Source: Candidatus Electrothrix aestuarii
GTDB lineage: Bacteria > Desulfobacterota > Desulfobulbia > Desulfobulbales > Desulfobulbaceae
DNA: 64,000 bases
Assembly (NCBI GenBank): GCA_032595685.2
Contig: CP159373.1
Coordinates: forward strand, 3,189,907 to 3,253,906
Direction: 5' to 3'
Part shown: positions 45,565 to 54,698 of the stretch, piece after piece
Layout of the letters: each line of letters begins with the position of its first letter
How positions within the stretch are numbered: position 1 is the first letter of the stretch
Translations under genes and position numbers: made by a program
The notes under the pieces: model-generated
The model's database searches: none
Seen by the model: only the letters and a program-made list of their open reading frames with translations
What the model was told of the DNA's origin: nothing

Positions 45565-46866
45565 TTATTTGGTCATGAAGTCGGCGTAGGCATGAGATCC
45601 GTGCTCGCCATAATCCAGCCCCTCAATCTCTTCCTCTTCGGTAACCCGGAGGCCAACGGTCATTTTGATGACTGTAAAGAGAATGAACGCGCAACCGAAG
45701 CTCCAGGCAAAGGCCGCGCCAATACCGATCAGCTGTGTGGTGATGATCTTGGCGGTTACACCTTCCATGTTGAAGATACCAGCAGCCAAGGTTCCCCAAG
45801 CACCGCAGACGCCGTGGACAGAAACTGCCCCCACCGGGTCATCGATGTGCATGCGATCGATGATGACAACCGAGAAGACAACCAGAACACCAGCGATTGC
45901 CCCGATGATTGCAGAGCTGGTCGGGCTGACATTGGCACAACCGGCGGTGATACCTACCAGACCAGCCAGTGCGCCGTTGAGACTCATGCTGATGTCCGGC
46001 TTCTTGAACATAACCCAAGAGGTGAGCATGCCGGTAACGGCACCGGCACAAGCTGCCAAGTTGGTGTTAACAAAGATCATGGCGATATCAGTGATGCCTG
46101 CGGTGGTGGAACCGGGGTTGAATCCGAACCAACCGAGCCAGAGGATGAAGACACCAACAGCTGCCAGCGGGATGTTGTGACCAGGAATTGCCTTTACTTC
46201 ACCGTTCTTGCCGTATTTTCCTACACGTGGTCCAATGACGATAGCGCCTGCCAGAGCTGCCCAGCCACCGATAGAGTGAACAACGGTTGAGCCTGCGAAA
46301 TCAATGAAACCCATTCCTTCAAGCCAGCCACTACCGTGGAACAGGCTGCCCCATGCCCAGCTACCGAAAACCGGGTAAATAAAGGCGCAAAGTGCAGCGC
46401 TGTAGATCAGGTAGCTGGTGAATTTGGTACGCTCAGCCATTGCACCGGAAACGATGGTTGCAGCGGTTGCAGCAAAAACACACTGGAACATCCAGAAGGC
46501 AAGAACCCAAGGATCTCCGCCCACTTTGAAATCGCTGAGGAAAAAACCGTCAGTTCCGAACCAACCTGTACCACTGGTTCCAAACATCAGGCCAAAACCG
46601 ATGGCCCAGAAGAACAGAGAACCCATACTGAAGTCCATCAGGTTCTTCATCATAATATTAATGGCGTTCTTGGCCCGGGTAAAACCAGCCTCAACCATAG
46701 CAAAACCAGCCTGCATAAAGAAAACCAGAGCAGCAGCGACCAAAGTCCACACATAGTCAAGATTGGTCTGTACACCCTGTGCGGTGGGTTCGTCACCGGC
46801 ACCGGCTAAAGTTGGTAACAGAGAGAGCGTAAGCAGAGCTCCGGTTAGCAGCATTTTTTTCTTCAT
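45565..46866 (-). CDS. amtB: Ammonium transporter AmtB, with signal peptide
   Basis: 433 aa from the ATG at 46866 (AAGGTGAG upstream). A cleavable signal peptide is followed by eleven membrane segments. Amt marks: FFMQAGFAMVEAGFTRAKN, FWAIGFGLMFG, GSWAWGSLFHGSGW, the twin pore His in VVHSIGGWAALAG and SVHGVCGAWGTLAAG, and the cytosolic tail EIEGLDYGEHGSHAY to which GlnK binds. It moves ammonium inward as a trimer. The gene ends the glnK - small ORF - amtB operon. The frame extends to a GTG at 46875, but the ATG is better placed. Confidence 0.95.
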   Translation of the reverse strand: MKKKMLLTGALLTLSLLPTLAGAGDEPTAQGVQTNLDYVWTLVAAALVFFMQAGFAMVEAGFTRAKNAINIMMKNLMDFSMGSLFFWAIGFGLMFGTSGTGWFGTDGFFLSDFKVGGDPWVLAFWMFQCVFAATAATIVSGAMAERTKFTSYLIYSAALCAFIYPVFGSWAWGSLFHGSGWLEGMGFIDFAGSTVVHSIGGWAALAGAIVIGPRVGKYGKNGEVKAIPGHNIPLAAVGVFILWLGWFGFNPGSTTAGITDIAMIFVNTNLAACAGAVTGMLTSWVMFKKPDISMSLNGALAGLVGITAGCANVSPTSSAIIGAIAGVLVVFSVVIIDRMHIDDPVGAVSVHGVCGAWGTLAAGIFNMEGVTAKIITTQLIGIGAAFAWSFGCAFILFTVIKMTVGLRVTEEEEIEGLDYGEHGSHAYADFMTK

Positions 46867-46902
46867 TATTCTCACCTTATTTCTGTATAACTTAAGAAAA
46901 AA

Positions 46903-47070
46903 TTATATGTTTTTTCGACTTTTCATGAAAAAGATCAGCGCACCGACAAACAGATTCCAGATAGAGTTAAGATGGCTCTGTACAGTCATGGCTTCATCGG
47001 CTGCGCCGACAAAGGTCGGTGTTAATGCCAAGATAATCAGGATTCCTGTTGTCAGAGTTTTATTCTTCAT
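46903..47070 (-). CDS. 55-aa small protein resembling the AmtB N-terminus
   Basis: Not a standard gene call because of its length. GGAGAAG lies 4 nt before the ATG. It encodes a signal-peptide-like segment (MKNKTLTTGILIILALTPTF), then AADEAMTVQSHLNSIWNLFV and a second hydrophobic stretch ending FFMKSRKNI. Position by position it follows the start of AmtB (signal peptide, short polar part, first membrane helix, ending FFMQAGF) and then stops with a basic tail. It lies between glnK and amtB on the same strand. It is either a degenerate partial copy of amtB or a real micropeptide with a single membrane helix that could bind the transporter. I lean to a real gene because of the Shine-Dalgarno site and the clean stop. 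Confidence 0.6.
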   Translation of the reverse strand: MKNKTLTTGILIILALTPTFVGAADEAMTVQSHLNSIWNLFVGALIFFMKSRKNI

Positions 47071-47123
47071 CTTTCTTCTCCTTCACCGATTCGACAGTGC
47101 ATGTATTCTTTTTTTCGGCGACC

Positions 47124-48012
<889 letters not shown>

Positions 48013-48062
48013 CCGTCCTGAATATAGTTGACACATTAATGACCATTCAGGAGGGGAATAAT

Positions 48063-48461
48063 ATGAAAAAAGAACCTGTCAAACGTTACAGCCAGGCACT
48101 TAAACAACAGGTTGTCAGAGAGTACGAAGAGGGCGTCAGCATCTACAGCTTGCGTCAGAAATATGGCATTGGCGCTCACGGCACCGTAGAGCGATGGATT
48201 AAGAAGTTTGGCCGTTCCGGTTACCGCGCCGAGGTTGTGCATATCCAAACGGTTGAAGATCAGCTTGAATTTAAAGCAATGAAAAGCCGGATCAAGGAGC
48301 TGGAATCGGCATTGGCACAAAGCGTCCTTGAAAACCGGATGCTGGAAACCACGATAGAAGTAGCCGATCAATCATTGGGCACTGATATTAAAAAAATTTC
48401 GGGAGGAAATTATAACCAGGGCAGCAGCTGTAAGGCAGATCAGCAGGCAGGCGGCCTGTAA
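48063..48461 (+). CDS. IS3-type transposase OrfA
   Basis: 132 aa; AGGAGGGG precedes the ATG. N-terminal helix-turn-helix (YSQALKQQVVREYEEGVSIYSLRQKYG split by the turn) binds the IS ends, and a leucine-zipper-like coil (MKSRIKELESALAQSVLENRMLE, spaced heptads) follows. The end of OrfA overlaps the OrfB frame at a run of seven A (48390-48396). Confidence 0.85.
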   Translation: MKKEPVKRYSQALKQQVVREYEEGVSIYSLRQKYGIGAHGTVERWIKKFGRSGYRAEVVHIQTVEDQLEFKAMKSRIKELESALAQSVLENRMLETTIEVADQSLGTDIKKISGGNYNQGSSCKADQQAGGL

Positions 48462-48498
48462 CTGGTACGGTATCAGTCGGCAGGCATATTACCAGGCA

Positions 48499-49269
48499 TT
48501 GCAGCGACAGATGCTCCAGGCAGCCGAAAACCAACTCATCGTGGAACTGGTCAGGGCCATCCGCCAGCGTCACCCACGTATGGGCGGACGAAAACTGCAT
48601 TACGAACTACAGGATTCGATGACCGCCTTGGGAATTTTCAGGGGCAGAGACGCATTTTTCAAGCTGTTGTCAGCACATAACCTGCTGGTTCCAACCAGAC
48701 TCAGCCGTCGCAGAACCACACATGCAGGCCTGTGGCGATGTCCCAACCTGTTGATTGATTTAACCATTACCCACGTCCATCAGGCCTGGGTTGGTGACAT
48801 CACCTATATCACGACCGAGGCAGGATTTGTTTATCTGGCTTTACTGACCGATGTTTTTTCTCGCTTTATTGTCGGCTTCGATCTCTCGTCGTCGCTTGCG
48901 GTCGAAGGGTGTGACCGGGCGCTGAAACAGGCGATAGCACAGGCTGACGGTGCTGATTTGCGTGGCCTGATCCATCATTCGGATCATGGGGTGCAATACA
49001 CCGCCTGGTTGTACCGGGAGCGATTGCAAAAGATGGAGATACGTTCCAGCATGGGAGAAGTGGGCAACTGTTACGAAAACGCCTTAGCTGAACGAGTGAA
49101 TGGAATCTTAAAAGGCGAATATGGCCTTGACGACCTTTTCATTGATAAGGAACATGCTCAGAAAGCTGTCCGGGAAGCTGTATGGCTATACAATTATGAA
49201 CGGCCTCATCTGGCACTCAACTATGGCAAGCCTGCAGAGATTTATTTTGAGAAAATTGATGTGAAGTAG
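48499..49269 (+). CDS. IS3-type transposase OrfB (DDE integrase)
   Basis: 256 aa as read from an internal ATG; the frame is open back to the A-run, encoding AACNWYGISRQAYYQA. DDE marks: WVGDITYI, LLTDVFSRFIVGF, HHSDHGVQY and NALAERVNGILKGEYGL. In IS3 elements OrfB is made by -1 frameshifting from OrfA. Here OrfB is in +1 relative to OrfA, so one A appears to be missing (or miscalled) at 48390-48396. Confidence 0.85.
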   Translation: MQRQMLQAAENQLIVELVRAIRQRHPRMGGRKLHYELQDSMTALGIFRGRDAFFKLLSAHNLLVPTRLSRRRTTHAGLWRCPNLLIDLTITHVHQAWVGDITYITTEAGFVYLALLTDVFSRFIVGFDLSSSLAVEGCDRALKQAIAQADGADLRGLIHHSDHGVQYTAWLYRERLQKMEIRSSMGEVGNCYENALAERVNGILKGEYGLDDLFIDKEHAQKAVREAVWLYNYERPHLALNYGKPAEIYFEKIDVK

Positions 49270-49302
49270 TTACTATTTTGGTGTCAACATATTTCAGGAC
49301 TT

Positions 49303-50089
49303 GACAGATATCTGGATCTGCAACCTGACGAGGTAAGCTCAAGAAAAAATCAAGCGCATTGGCTTCAATGTCATCACTTGTCTGAACCATATTGCATAGA
49401 TATGCTATGCTATGATCTCTATCCTGATGATTTTTTTGCTTCTTTATGAAGTCAGTGACTATAATCCAGTTTTTTCCATTTGGAGGGCCAATTTTAGTGA
49501 TTGTTTTGATCATATCACGTTGATACTCGTGAAATTCAGGAGAGTTAAAGGTGTTGTATAGTGTAGGGAGTGCTGATCTCGACTTGGCTCCTAATCTTCC
49601 TAAGGATACTAATGCTCTCCAGCATGGTCCCTGGTTGTTTGGATCTTGAATAGCTTCGATTAAGTAGGGGACTGCATCTTGAGAGTTGATTAAGCCTAGT
49701 GCGATTGCGGCGTTGTAATGCTCGTAGTTACGGCCTATGGAGCTGTGATCCTTTATCAGCATATACGATGCGATTTCTGGGATGGCGGCTTTTGCTTCGT
49801 ATCCTATCTTGCCTAATGTATCTAAAATGTCTTCTGTAAAGATATGGTACTGATTTGTTTTTAAGTATTTTTGTAATGTGTTTACGCTGCTGCTAGCATA
49901 TTTGCCCCAGATGCCTAATGTCTGGATGGCGTTACGCGCAATGATTCCTTCAGGATCTGGATTAATTTTTCCTTCCCAGACGTTGAGATTGGTTAGTTGA
50001 ACCAACTCGTCGAAGTTTACTTCTAAAAATTCAGTTAGTTCGCTGATGATATTTTGAGTGAATTTTTCAGGAGTTTTTTTGTTTTTCAT
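49303..50089 (-). pseudogene. HEAT-repeat-like protein, 3' end displaced by the IS3-type element
   Basis: About 262 native residues, then the frame runs into the IS and stops at 49217 after about 28 foreign residues. Helix pairs recur about every 35 residues (NAIQTLGIWGKYASSSVN, TLGKIGYEAKAAIPEI, ALGLINSQDAVPYLIEAI, SLGRLGAKSRSALPTL), the pattern of HEAT/armadillo repeats used for protein binding. Removing the IS and one GAC rejoins the frame to SKSMSELLLNTSKQGKGV and a stop at about 47941, so only some 18 residues were displaced. The truncated protein may still fold. Confidence 0.65.
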
Positions 50090-50128
50090 AGGTAAAAATG
50101 AGTAGGAATGATATTGTGTGTGACGGCC

Positions 50129-50383
50129 TCACTCCGGCATGCTGACGCATTCATATTTCCTTTTGATCCCCTTGCTCTTCTTGCCGCCGGTGACCTTAAT
50201 GACCTGGCCGATATCACAGCTCCCGTCATTCTCTACGTAAACAATATCATTATACGAAAGCGTGCCTTTTGCGGGCATTTTTTTCAACACCTTGTTGCGA
50301 GCGGCCTGGTGGCATCCTGGTAGAAGTGCCAGAAGGAGCGTGGCAAGAAGAATGGCAGTCACATTTAATGAAAAGAATTTCAT
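50129..50383 (-). CDS. Small lipoprotein
   Basis: 84 aa. Signal peptide with lipobox LLPGC (Cys about residue 24), then a short mature domain with GTLSYNDIVYVENDGSCDIGQVIKVTGG and a final Cys (YECVS), so one disulfide is likely. The pattern of a Gly/Ser turn plus SCxxGQVxxVTGG resembles small uncharacterised lipoproteins of the DUF6719 kind, though I am not sure. It is the last gene of the four-gene minus-strand operon, 12 nt after the radical SAM gene. Confidence 0.65.
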   Translation of the reverse strand: MKFFSLNVTAILLATLLLALLPGCHQAARNKVLKKMPAKGTLSYNDIVYVENDGSCDIGQVIKVTGGKKSKGIKRKYECVSMPE

Positions 50384-50395
50384 AGTATTTCCAAC

Positions 50396-52252
50396 TCAGT
50401 TGTCTTCTTGCCAATAGAACTCAATATTCTGAAAAGGCAGGTTAATTGCCTGGATGTGATAAAAGGCGTTCTTACGATGTTTACTATAATGATATTCGCG
50501 CAGGGCCTTGGTGGTGATAAAGAAAATATTTCGCACACCATCCATATAGAACGGGGCATGACTGATCAGTAGCTGGGAGATATCCAGCACCGCATAGCCC
50601 CCTTCCTGTTGGGCAGCAGCAAAAAAGGCGTTTCTGTAGAGCGAATAGTCAAAGATATGTTCCTGTTTGGTGCGCTGCTCGTCACCATAGACCACAGCAG
50701 TATCCCGCAACAGCATCAGGTGGACGTAGTTATTGATTTCGTCCTCACAGGCAAGGCTGAATACATCTTTTCGTACCCCGAGTAAGATCGTACTGCTCGG
50801 GTCCAGTACCTCAATGTCCATCTCATTTTTTAGGATTGCCGAGTGCAGACGGTATTCCACCCCGTTTATCCGTAGAAAGAACAACTCGTCGCTGTACAGG
50901 GCCTGGAGTTTTGCATCATGGCGGATGATTTCGCTCAGAGTATTGGTGTCAGTAAAAAGCTCTGGGCTGATGACTCGCTCCTTTTTCACGTAGCCCTGTT
51001 GCAGTTTCTTGATATTATTATTCAGAAAAAGACGTTGGGCATACGCAGTGATTTCCTCTGGAGGAAGAGGCGGCCAGCGGTCCGGCGCATCTTGGTAGAG
51101 CTGCTTCTGGAGCAGGCAGGTGTAGCTCTTTTTCAGCCCGGTCTCTTGACGGACAAAAGTGCAGCCCAGGTTGCAATGCGGTAGCCACGGACAGCAGGCG
51201 CAGTCATCATCAATGTCGAGGAGATTTTCGTTGCGCTCCATCATATTCCAGCCGTTGCCAATCACCGCCTCCACGCCGTCGGTGAAGATATTGCCGTAGC
51301 GATATGCGGGTGATGACTGACCGCGTGGGCAGGAAAAGACCTCGCCGTCAAACTGGAGCAGGAAGAACTTGCCCCCGCAATTAACTGAAGAGCAACAATA
51401 TTCCGGGGTAAATTCCTTGAACCACTCGGTGCGTAAGGCATTTTCCAAGGGAGTACCGACAAAGGCCTTTTTTACTGCCTGATAGAAACGGACCTGTTCA
51501 GCATCGCTGAGCATGGTTGCGCCAAGGTCCTGCTGGCTGAATCTACCTCTGTTCTTGTTCGAGTCAAAGCCGAACATGACATTGAAGCGGCTCATGTCCA
51601 GGCCGATCTCATAGTGGAGGAAGTTGATCTCGGCGATAAATTCATCAATCGCATCCAGGTGGGCGCGGGTGACCACGCAGGAGATCTTTTTGTTATGGGG
51701 ATAGGTGGCCAGGAGTTTGAGATTTTCCTTGATTTGGGCGAGGGTGCTGCGTCCCTGTTTATCTCGGCGAAATTGTCCGTGCAGACGAAGGGGGAGGTCC
51801 ACGCTGCCGCTGATTGAGACCCGGTGCTTAATAAAGACATCCCAATGTCGCTGAAAATCAAAGAGGTTGGTTTTGATGTGCGGCGGACTGACCCGGAAGC
51901 CCTGGGCTTTGATCTCTTCGCCATATTCTGCATAATGGCGGGCGGCTATGCTGAAGAGGCCGTCAAGGAGCTCTGAAGGAAGGGTAGTGACCTCGCCACC
52001 GTGAAAGGAAAGGTTAAAGGGCAGGTAGCCATGCGCTAACAGCTTCTCCAGGGCCGTGTTCAAGGTGCCGAGCACTTTGTCCGGCTCCGGCTTGGTAGCG
52101 GTCAGGTCACCCAGATAGCAGTAGCGGCAGCTCATGTTGCAGAACTTAGTCGGCACATAGAGCAGATGGATGGCCTTGCGGAACGGGCTTGTATCCTGGT
52201 TTACTTGCTGGTCTGCTTTCTCCTTAGTGTCAGCTTGTGCATTTGGCATCAT
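50396..52252 (-). CDS. Radical SAM/SPASM-type protein with long C-terminal extension
   Basis: 618 aa. The radical SAM cluster motif CNMSCRYC is at residues 38-45, followed by LSFHGGEV and ISGSVDLPLRLHG as in peptide-modifying enzymes of the anSME/SPASM group. The auxiliary-cluster Cys follow: EYCCSSVNCGG (about 300), FSCPRG, DDDCACCPWLPHCNLGC and YTCLL. About 200 extra residues come after the SPASM part: a mixed fold with INGVEYRLHSAIL and YHIQAINLPFQNIEFYW, unlike anything I know. Such enzymes usually modify a small peptide or protein. Candidate substrates are the neighbours, above all the Asn-tailed protein at 53122. The start follows the upstream stop by 12 nt. Confidence 0.85.
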   Translation of the reverse strand: MMPNAQADTKEKADQQVNQDTSPFRKAIHLLYVPTKFCNMSCRYCYLGDLTATKPEPDKVLGTLNTALEKLLAHGYLPFNLSFHGGEVTTLPSELLDGLFSIAARHYAEYGEEIKAQGFRVSPPHIKTNLFDFQRHWDVFIKHRVSISGSVDLPLRLHGQFRRDKQGRSTLAQIKENLKLLATYPHNKKISCVVTRAHLDAIDEFIAEINFLHYEIGLDMSRFNVMFGFDSNKNRGRFSQQDLGATMLSDAEQVRFYQAVKKAFVGTPLENALRTEWFKEFTPEYCCSSVNCGGKFFLLQFDGEVFSCPRGQSSPAYRYGNIFTDGVEAVIGNGWNMMERNENLLDIDDDCACCPWLPHCNLGCTFVRQETGLKKSYTCLLQKQLYQDAPDRWPPLPPEEITAYAQRLFLNNNIKKLQQGYVKKERVISPELFTDTNTLSEIIRHDAKLQALYSDELFFLRINGVEYRLHSAILKNEMDIEVLDPSSTILLGVRKDVFSLACEDEINNYVHLMLLRDTAVVYGDEQRTKQEHIFDYSLYRNAFFAAAQQEGGYAVLDISQLLISHAPFYMDGVRNIFFITTKALREYHYSKHRKNAFYHIQAINLPFQNIEFYWQEDN

Positions 52253-52264
52253 CTGTTCATTGTC

Positions 52265-53101
52265 TCACGCTGCGAACCACCAGAAATAGATCAGTATCCC
52301 GGCGTTGAATAGGAGAAAGAAGACCGCGATCTGTTTTTTCCAGACTTCTTTACGCGCCTCGTTGGCAATGTATTTTACAAATTGACTGGTTTTTGTCTGG
52401 ACAGAGAGGAGGCTAGGAAATTCCAGGAGGAGGGTCGGTCTGATGAAAAGGCGACCATCCCGGTTGCGAGCAAGGCGCCCTTGCACAGTTATACGTTCGT
52501 TATGGAGAATGAAGTGCTCTGCGAGATGATATTTTTTATACTTGCCGTGATCCTGAGCTGTCACCTGTGATGGACATCGAGCCTGTGTCTTTTCCTTGCT
52601 ATGGAGTTCGAGCCAACTCTTGGTGAATTCCTCCATTGTAATATATACCCGGTGTTCCTTGTCTGCGAGCTCTATCTCCTCAGAAGACTGTTCACGCAGC
52701 AGAGGCTTACGCGCTGTTTCCATACCTCTGGCTGGCTTCTTGGCTTTGACCTGCCATTCAGCGGTTACCAGTGCGCTATAGTACGCACACTCTTTGTTAC
52801 TCAAGGGTAGGCGGTGTGCCTTCTCTTCTGTGATTCTCCCCTTAAAACGGACATAGCAGTCAATCATATCCGGGCTGAACGGTGCCGGATTTTCAGCCAT
52901 CCAGGCCCTTCTGTTAAATGCCCCAATTTTGCGCCATTGACAGTAGGCTATGATCAGGAGCAGCGCAGGTAGGATATATGCGAAGATAGGGTGCTCTTTG
53001 CCCCGCTCAGCGCCTGGTACATCATGAAACTGTAAGCTGGTATATTGCAGACCTGCTGTGAGCAGAAGAAAGAAAATACTTCTTATGATATTTGCAAACA
53101 T
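52265..53101 (-). CDS. GIDE-like membrane protein
   Basis: 278 aa. Two hydrophobic segments at the N-terminus (residues 5-22 and 40-58), a soluble domain (about 75-255) and a C-terminal membrane helix (about 258-276). The soluble part shows the pattern of GIDE-type domains: an early VRFKGRIT strand, LPLSNKECAYYSALVTAEW, an acidic insertion, then HFILHNERITVQGRLARNRDG. In eukaryotes the fold is in E3 ligases such as MULAN; in bacteria its role is unknown. It lies between the Asn-tailed protein (20 nt upstream) and the radical SAM gene (12 nt downstream). Confidence 0.65.
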   Translation of the reverse strand: MFANIIRSIFFLLLTAGLQYTSLQFHDVPGAERGKEHPIFAYILPALLLIIAYCQWRKIGAFNRRAWMAENPAPFSPDMIDCYVRFKGRITEEKAHRLPLSNKECAYYSALVTAEWQVKAKKPARGMETARKPLLREQSSEEIELADKEHRVYITMEEFTKSWLELHSKEKTQARCPSQVTAQDHGKYKKYHLAEHFILHNERITVQGRLARNRDGRLFIRPTLLLEFPSLLSVQTKTSQFVKYIANEARKEVWKKQIAVFFLLFNAGILIYFWWFAA

Positions 53102-53121
53102 TGCACCCTGTTCCGTTCGGT

Positions 53122-53553
53122 TTAGCCGTTATTGTTTCCGTTGTTGTTATTATTATTGTTGTTGTTATTGTTATTATTATTGTTGTTGCTGCTGAAGCCA
53201 GAGTCCAGATAGGTCGCTGTTGCTCTGGTCGTTTTTTCGCCTTCAGGGCCAAGGTAGTAGAGCGGATCAATTCGGGTTATTCGCTTGCCGTCAAAGCGGA
53301 GATAGTCTGTGCCCTTTGCGCCGGGCATCTTTTCTGCCCCACTCATGCCATCAATGGTAAAGAGATAAAGGGTGTCGTTGCGGAAGAGCACGTAAGGGTA
53401 TCGCAGGTCATTGGAGATGAGGTGGGAGGTAATAATCTGTTGGGCTGCTGGAGTGTCTTTGATGCCGGTCTGTCGCAGATAGCTGCCCAGCTTTTTTTTC
53501 ATCGCCTCTTCATCTTTGATCGCTGAGGACGATTCCATTTCCAAATCTATCAT
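53122..53553 (-). CDS. Small protein with C-terminal polyasparagine tail (candidate modified peptide)
   Basis: 143 aa from the ATG at 53553, chosen for AGGAGG 8 nt upstream (a longer open frame from 53811 overlaps the acetyltransferase gene). It has no signal peptide. The N-terminal 115 residues look folded: a helix (AMKKKLGSYLRQTGIKDTPAAQQI), then strands (YVLFRNDTLYLFTIDG, DYLRFDGKRITRIDPLYYLG). The C-terminus is GFSS, sixteen Asn, G, three Asn, G. Asn codons are mixed AAC and AAT, so it is not a pure trinucleotide repeat. A leader-like body with a low-complexity tail next to a radical SAM enzyme recalls ribosomally made, modified peptides. Precursor status is inferred. Confidence 0.6.
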   Translation of the reverse strand: MIDLEMESSSAIKDEEAMKKKLGSYLRQTGIKDTPAAQQIITSHLISNDLRYPYVLFRNDTLYLFTIDGMSGAEKMPGAKGTDYLRFDGKRITRIDPLYYLGPEGEKTTRATATYLDSGFSSNNNNNNNNNNNNNNNNGNNNG

Positions 53554-53629
53554 GACGCGCTCCTCCTGCGCTGGGAATGTTATGAGGGGTGGAAACTTTG
53601 TTGGATACGATAGCGTAGGAAGATGGAAG

Positions 53630-54157
53630 CTATTTGTCAAGAATAATATCTTGTTGTAGTTTGGTAGGAAGGGGCGGGGGGAGGGAGTAATACGCACCTC
53701 CTTCCCCGCTCTTGGTAGTTTTTTTCTTGCGTACAAAACCAAGTTTAGAGATAAGCGCCTTGCTCGGCAGGTTGTTGTCTGTGATGAACACCGAGAAACG
53801 CTCGTTGCCAATTATGGAGGACTTCTTTTTCAGAATAGCTTGGCATGCTTCCTGGGCATAGCCGTTGCCCCAGTATTCTTGGCGGAAGTAGTAGCCAAAA
53901 TCCCACTCCTCATTGATCCATTGGAAACCGCATATGCCGATGAGAAGATCGTTTTTTTGCAATGCCACGCCTCGTCGAGCTGTGCCTTGGCCTTGAAGGG
54001 CCATCTGGTGTTGGAGCCAATCGGCTGATTCAGCCTTGCTCATTGGGCGACGCGGGCCGATGAAGCGCATGACATCGGGGGAGGAGAACATTGTGGTGAG
54101 GGAATCGAGGTCAGAGTGGGTAAGGTCTCTGAGGAGTAGGCGCTTGGTTGTGATCAT
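53630..54157 (-). CDS. GNAT acetyltransferase, RimJ/RimL-like
   Basis: 175 aa. Starts MITTKRLLLRDLTHSDLDSL, the usual opening of RimJ/RimL proteins. It has VALQKNDLLIGICGF, then the acetyl-CoA-binding stretch YFRQEYWGNGYAQEACQAI and FVRKKKTT near the end. The extra Pro-rich C-terminal tail is unusual. It transfers acetyl from acetyl-CoA to an amine, perhaps a protein N-terminus. It is about 75 nt upstream of the Asn-tailed protein gene, and could belong to the operon. Confidence 0.8.
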   Translation of the reverse strand: MITTKRLLLRDLTHSDLDSLTTMFSSPDVMRFIGPRRPMSKAESADWLQHQMALQGQGTARRGVALQKNDLLIGICGFQWINEEWDFGYYFRQEYWGNGYAQEACQAILKKKSSIIGNERFSVFITDNNLPSKALISKLGFVRKKKTTKSGEGGAYYSLPPPLPTKLQQDIILDK

Positions 54158-54195
54158 TGGCAGGCGTTACACTATCTGAGCGTATTGCATGCGTG

Positions 54196-54621
54196 TTAAC
54201 GCAATGTTATTTTGTAGAATTGTTCGAGTGTATCCTTCAATTCAAGCATGTTGTAGACGGAATGAGTACTTTTTTTGATGTTTTTTAGGGGATAACAGGT
54301 TGTGTCTTCCAACCAATACAAGATGACAATTCTATTTTTTTGAACAAGTCTTACGCCAGACATTGAACTGTATTCCTCAAGAGGCCACGTAACTTCATGT
54401 AGTTTCCATGTTGAACTCGTCCAATATTTATCAATTAGTGCAATAATAACATCAGATTCATTTAGTCTGTTCTCAATGAACTGGTATGAAGAAAACTTGT
54501 TGCTGCAGAAGTATGGCAGCTCATTCCTTTTACACAAATTCACAAGATCAGCGATGGCGTTGTCGTAGAGTTTGTGTTGGGGTACAAGCTCATTTATTTC
54601 AAATACGGAAAGGAAAATCAT
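54196..54621 (-). CDS. TIR-like domain protein
   Basis: 141 aa, a single domain. The pattern fits TIR: a start strand (MIFLSVFEINELVPQHKL), NRLNESDVIIALIDKYWTSSTWKLHEVTWPLEEY, with Trp and Glu in the SxWxxxE-type position, then IVILYWLEDT. Many bacterial TIR proteins cleave NAD+ or signal in defence, but there is no clear defence partner beside it. The next gene on the left is an acetyltransferase and on the right is a frameshifted membrane gene. No Shine-Dalgarno site is obvious. Confidence 0.55.
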   Translation of the reverse strand: MIFLSVFEINELVPQHKLYDNAIADLVNLCKRNELPYFCSNKFSSYQFIENRLNESDVIIALIDKYWTSSTWKLHEVTWPLEEYSSMSGVRLVQKNRIVILYWLEDTTCYPLKNIKKSTHSVYNMLELKDTLEQFYKITLR

Positions 54622-54698
54622 CTTTTTGAAAATGCTACTCTTCGGTTATCAAAGAATTTTCTTTTGGTAGCTGATGCGCAACTCAGGGCATACTTTCA

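Larger units (their letters stand above)
48013..49302 (+). mobile_element. IS3-type insertion sequence (about 1290 bp)
   Basis: Terminal inverted repeats run GTCCTGAATATAGTTGACAC (48015-48034) against GTCCTGAAATATGTTGACAC (complement of 49281-49300). A 3-bp repeat GAC flanks it (48010-48012, 49303-49305). It encodes OrfA (48063-48461) and OrfB (to 49269). It is inserted in the 3' part of the HEAT-like gene. Confidence 0.8.

Noticed and set aside
45472-46290. Long plus-strand open frame opposite amtB (272 aa)
   Set aside because: It is antisense to a clear AmtB and has low-complexity, charged composition with no start site; a shadow of amtB codon use.
48063-49269. A two-gene regulatory operon instead of an IS
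   Set aside because: Terminal inverted repeats, target duplication and DDE motifs show an IS3-type element.
53122-53200. Asn repeat as a plain microsatellite
   Set aside because: The repeat mixes AAC and AAT irregularly and stays in frame with an upstream Shine-Dalgarno site, so protein-level meaning is more likely. Slippage is still possible.
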